Source: Chitinophaga ginsengisoli (GTDB lineage Bacteria > Bacteroidota > Bacteroidia > Chitinophagales > Chitinophagaceae). From it: 64,000 nt of DNA. The notes beneath the pieces were generated by a model that did not search any database, had not been told where the DNA came from, and saw only the letters and a program-made list of their open reading frames with translations. Location of the stretch: contig NZ_PYGK01000003.1 in the NCBI RefSeq assembly GCF_003014595.1, positions 124,001 through 188,000 on the forward strand. Reading direction: 5' to 3'. Positions 61,414 to 64,000 of this stretch are shown in pieces (within the stretch, counting starts at the first letter, position 1; the number at the start of each line of letters is the position of its first letter). The position numbers and the translations under genes are program-made.

Positions 61414-62850
61414 TTAATAAACCTTGTTAACCAATTCAGTAGTGCTGCTTACCAGTTCCAGCATAGGCTTTGGATATACACCCAGTACCAGAATGATCAC
61501 TACAATAATGCTCAGTACCAACAGCTCATTTGCCTTCAGGTCTGTAGTGGTTTCTGTCAGCGCATTGCTCTGACCGAAGATCACTTTCTGCACCATATTC
61601 AGTGTATAAACTGCTGCCAGGATGATACCCAGTCCGGCAACTGCCATAAACCATACATTATATTGGTACAGACCGCTGAACATCAGGAACTCCCCGACAA
61701 ATCCATTGGTCAGTGGTAATCCTATATTAGCCAGGCTGATGGTCACGAGGAAGATAGCGATACCCGGAGCATACTGTGCGATACCACCCATCTCGTTCAG
61801 GTTCCTGATCTTCAGACGCTGCTGGATAATCTCTACGATGATCCAGAGGCCGATGATATTGATACCGTGGTTGAACAGCTGCACCATCATACCCTGTAAG
61901 CTCAGTTCATTGTTGGTGAAGATAGCTGCACTCATCAGGCCGATGTGGGCGATGGAAGAGTAAGCGATCAGGCGTTTGATGTCTGACTGTACGATAGCGA
62001 TGCAGGATGCATAGATAATACCGATGATAGACAGTACGATAGCCACATCAGACCACATATAAGCACCTTTCGGCAATACAGGCAGTAACCAGCGGATCAC
62101 ACCAAACAAACCCATCTTCACCATGATACCGGAAAGCACCATTGTAACAGGGGTCGGAGACTGTTCGTAGGTATCCGGCTGCCAGGTATGGAAAGGGAAG
62201 ATCGGCATCTTGATAGCAAATGCTACGAAGAACAGCCAGAACAACCATGACTGGTCCTGCGGCGCCACGCTGCCATTGGTAAAGCTGGCGTAGCTGAAGG
62301 AATGGTCGGGTGATTGCAGGTAGATGTAGATCAGGCCTACCAGCATGAGCAATGAACCTGCAAAGGTGTATACGAAGAATTTGAATGTAACAGGAATACG
62401 TTTTTCGCCCCCCCAGAGTGAGCAGAGGAAGTACACCGGAATCAGTGCCAGCTCCCAGAAAACGTAGAACAACAAAGCATCATAAGCCGTGAAAACACCT
62501 ACCAGTCCTGCCTGAGAAAGCAGCATCAGACCGTAGAAGCTGTTAGCACGCTCATACTCTCTGTTGAAAATAACAATAAAGATCAGCAGGAAAGAGATGG
62601 ATGTCAGTAAACAAAGCATCAGGCCCATGCCATCCAGCCCCACACTAAACTGCGCACCCAGCTGAGGTATCCAGCTTGCATTGAACTGCAGACTGGCCGG
62701 AGCTGTCCGGAACTGGAACAAGGCACCAAGCGTTACTGCCAGCGAAGCCAGGGATGCTATCAAACCCAGCGCTTTCGGTCCAGACCCCTTCAGACCAAAC
62801 GTAATCAGGCCCGCAATTAAAGGAATCAATATGAGTAATACTGTCAACAT
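61414..62850 (-). CDS. nuoM: NADH-quinone oxidoreductase subunit M
   Basis: 478 residues, about fourteen membrane helices; antiporter-like proton-pumping subunit. FSVGLDGMGLMLCLLTSISF, LFYVFWELALIPVYFLCSLWGGEKR, FAIKMPIFPFHTWQPDTYEQSPT and SDIKRLIAYSSIAHIGLM carry the conserved Glu, Lys and His residues. 45 bp after nuoL. Confidence 0.96.
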   Translation of the reverse strand: MLTVLLILIPLIAGLITFGLKGSGPKALGLIASLASLAVTLGALFQFRTAPASLQFNASWIPQLGAQFSVGLDGMGLMLCLLTSISFLLIFIVIFNREYERANSFYGLMLLSQAGLVGVFTAYDALLFYVFWELALIPVYFLCSLWGGEKRIPVTFKFFVYTFAGSLLMLVGLIYIYLQSPDHSFSYASFTNGSVAPQDQSWLFWLFFVAFAIKMPIFPFHTWQPDTYEQSPTPVTMVLSGIMVKMGLFGVIRWLLPVLPKGAYMWSDVAIVLSIIGIIYASCIAIVQSDIKRLIAYSSIAHIGLMSAAIFTNNELSLQGMMVQLFNHGINIIGLWIIVEIIQQRLKIRNLNEMGGIAQYAPGIAIFLVTISLANIGLPLTNGFVGEFLMFSGLYQYNVWFMAVAGLGIILAAVYTLNMVQKVIFGQSNALTETTTDLKANELLVLSIIVVIILVLGVYPKPMLELVSSTTELVNKVY

Positions 62851-62895
62851 AATTTTATCTAAACTTGTCCTTTTTAATGATGATGCTGGTTTCTC

Positions 62896-64000
62896 CTATT
62901 TCAGCAGAAAGCCTATCACAAATAATACTACCATTCCGATTACCATGGCAAAGATGTAGAAGCCTACCTGTCCGTTCTGCAGCAGTCTAAACTGCTGGCT
63001 GCTCCAGTGTACGCCACGGCCTACGCCATTTACCAATCTGTCAATACCTGATTTTTCGATCGCTTCTTCAAAGAAACGGCTCAGCATCATCAGGGGTTTC
63101 ACTATGATAGCATCGTATAACTCATCCACATACCATTTGTTTTCCAGTACTTTGGCAATACCGGTACGTGGTTCTCCATTGTCTTCATAATTACGGTACC
63201 AGCTGCGTGCGAAGAAGATCGTGATAATCACCAGTGCAGAGCTTAATCCCATCAGCAGCCATTCAGTATTATGCGCCAGGTGCTCATGTTCATGTACGAA
63301 TGGTACAGAGCCTGCAAATACAGGCGCCAGGTATTCTTTCAGGATGCTGTGGGTGCCAAATACTTCCGGCAGACCAACATAGCCACCTATTACAGAAAGA
63401 ATAGCCAGTAAGATCAACGGAATAGTGATAGCAACCGGGCTTTCGTGCAGGTGATGTTCCTGTTCGTGTGTACCACGGAACTTACCACAGAAAGTGATGT
63501 AGTATAAGCGGAACATGTAGAAGGCAGTCATCAGCGCTGTGATCAGGGCTACTGCATACATGATCTTATTGAAGGCGAAAGTTTCAGCGAGGATCTCATC
63601 TTTGGAGAAGAAACCTGACAGACCAGGAATACCGGCGATAGCCAGACAGCCGATCAGGAAGGTAATGTGCGTAACCGGCATGTATTTTTTCAGTCCGCCC
63701 ATTTTATTGATATTCTGCTCACCACCCATTGCGTGGATCACAGAACCGGAACCAAGGAACAGGAGGGCTTTAAAGAATGCGTGTGTCATTACGTGGAACA
63801 CTGCAGTAGTGTAAGCACCTACACCCAGTGCGAGGAACATATATCCCAGCTGGCTCACTGTGGAGTAAGCCAGTACTTTCTTGATATCATCCTGTTTCAG
63901 GGCGATGGTAGCTGCCAGCACTGCTGTAGCCAGACCTATGATGGCCACAACGGTCTGAATGCATGGCGCCAGGGTGTATAACACGTTGCTACGTGCGATC
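62896..64000 (-). CDS. nuoL: NADH-quinone oxidoreductase subunit L (5' part beyond window edge)
   Basis: About 368 residues are visible; the frame stays open to the right edge (the last codons read IARSNVLYTLAP), so the N-terminal part lies outside. Seen: ALKQDDIKKVLAYSTVSQLGYMFLALGVG, VFHVMTHAFFKALLFLGSGSVIHAMGGEQ and GIPGLSGFFSKDEIL, the channel motifs of NuoL. The C-terminus has the long lateral helix and a final membrane anchor (YIFAMVIGMVVLFVIGFLL). Confidence 0.95.
   Translation of the reverse strand, partial: IARSNVLYTLAPCIQTVVAIIGLATAVLAATIALKQDDIKKVLAYSTVSQLGYMFLALGVGAYTTAVFHVMTHAFFKALLFLGSGSVIHAMGGEQNINKMGGLKKYMPVTHITFLIGCLAIAGIPGLSGFFSKDEILAETFAFNKIMYAVALITALMTAFYMFRLYYITFCGKFRGTHEQEHHLHESPVAITIPLILLAILSVIGGYVGLPEVFGTHSILKEYLAPVFAGSVPFVHEHEHLAHNTEWLLMGLSSALVIITIFFARSWYRNYEDNGEPRTGIAKVLENKWYVDELYDAIIVKPLMMLSRFFEEAIEKSGIDRLVNGVGRGVHWSSQQFRLLQNGQVGFYIFAMVIGMVVLFVIGFLLK

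Noticed and set aside
1..64000. tRNA, rRNA or prophage genes
   Set aside because: I scanned the intergenic gaps and saw no cloverleaf with a GTTCGA-type T-loop and CCA end, no rRNA-like sequence, no integrase and no phage structural genes.

Overview
The window is chromosomal DNA from a member of the Bacteroidota, most likely the Chitinophagaceae (a Chitinophaga-like soil bacterium). This placement is inferred from: promoters of the TTTG-N19/20-TAnnTTTG type (rpsF, kup, the OmpA gene); a secreted nuclease with a type IX secretion sorting tail; the neighbourhood DUF4835(PorD)-coaBC-rpoZ-bamD; the Bacteroidota form of RpoZ; futalosine-pathway menaquinone genes; and a division/cell-wall (dcw) cluster lacking murF, murB and ddl. 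Coding density is high. Most intergenic gaps are short and many genes end in clear stem-loop terminators.

Layout. 1-11.1 kb: a truncated TPR histidine kinase, a catalytically dead Nudix regulator, DinB, a GNAT acetyltransferase, fabD, an AT-rich patch with three uncharacterised genes (4.6-5.8 kb), folE and a QueD/PTPS homologue, divergent mqnB-mqnD, a photolyase and a PabC-like aminotransferase. 11.1-17.3 kb: 3-oxoacid CoA-transferase subunits, a DUF4296 lipoprotein, PorD, CoaBC, RpoZ and BamD, all leftward. 17.3-18.4 kb: an unusual 1.1-kb intergenic region with three 14-bp direct repeats at exact 29-bp steps, two MITE-like elements in inverted orientation around an 11-bp tandem array, a helically phased repeat array and MraZ-type operator boxes. 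18.4-34.6 kb: the rightward dcw cluster mraZ-rsmH-ftsL-ftsI-murE-mraY-murD-ftsW-murG-murC-ftsQ-ftsA-ftsZ. 34.7-46 kb: DUF202, pirin, Kup, OmpA-like protein, polyprenyl diphosphate synthase, RecJ, an esterase lipoprotein and HtpG. 46-49.3 kb: a 1087-residue secreted nuclease. 49.3-49.9 kb: a 165-bp hairpin element and a run of short GC hairpins, then rpsF-rpsR-rplI. 51-60 kb: two small envelope proteins, a leftward operon that looks like D-amino-acid use (permease, RidA, DSD1-like PLP enzyme, M19 dipeptidase) behind a MacB-type permease, then a LacI regulator with a sugar-kinase-like gene. 60-64 kb: nuoL (cut by the right edge), nuoM and nuoN.

How it works together: the BamD/PorD side (outer membrane and type IX secretion) and the dcw side (peptidoglycan and septum) are transcribed divergently from the repeat-rich 17.3-18.4 kb region, so that gap is a regulatory junction between two envelope programmes. 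I see no phage, CRISPR array, tRNA or rRNA gene. The least explained content is the intergenic repeat structure at 17.4-18.3 kb, 35.2 kb, 45.8 kb and 49.5-49.8 kb, the overlapping two-gene module at 5.2-5.8 kb, and the D-amino-acid operon.
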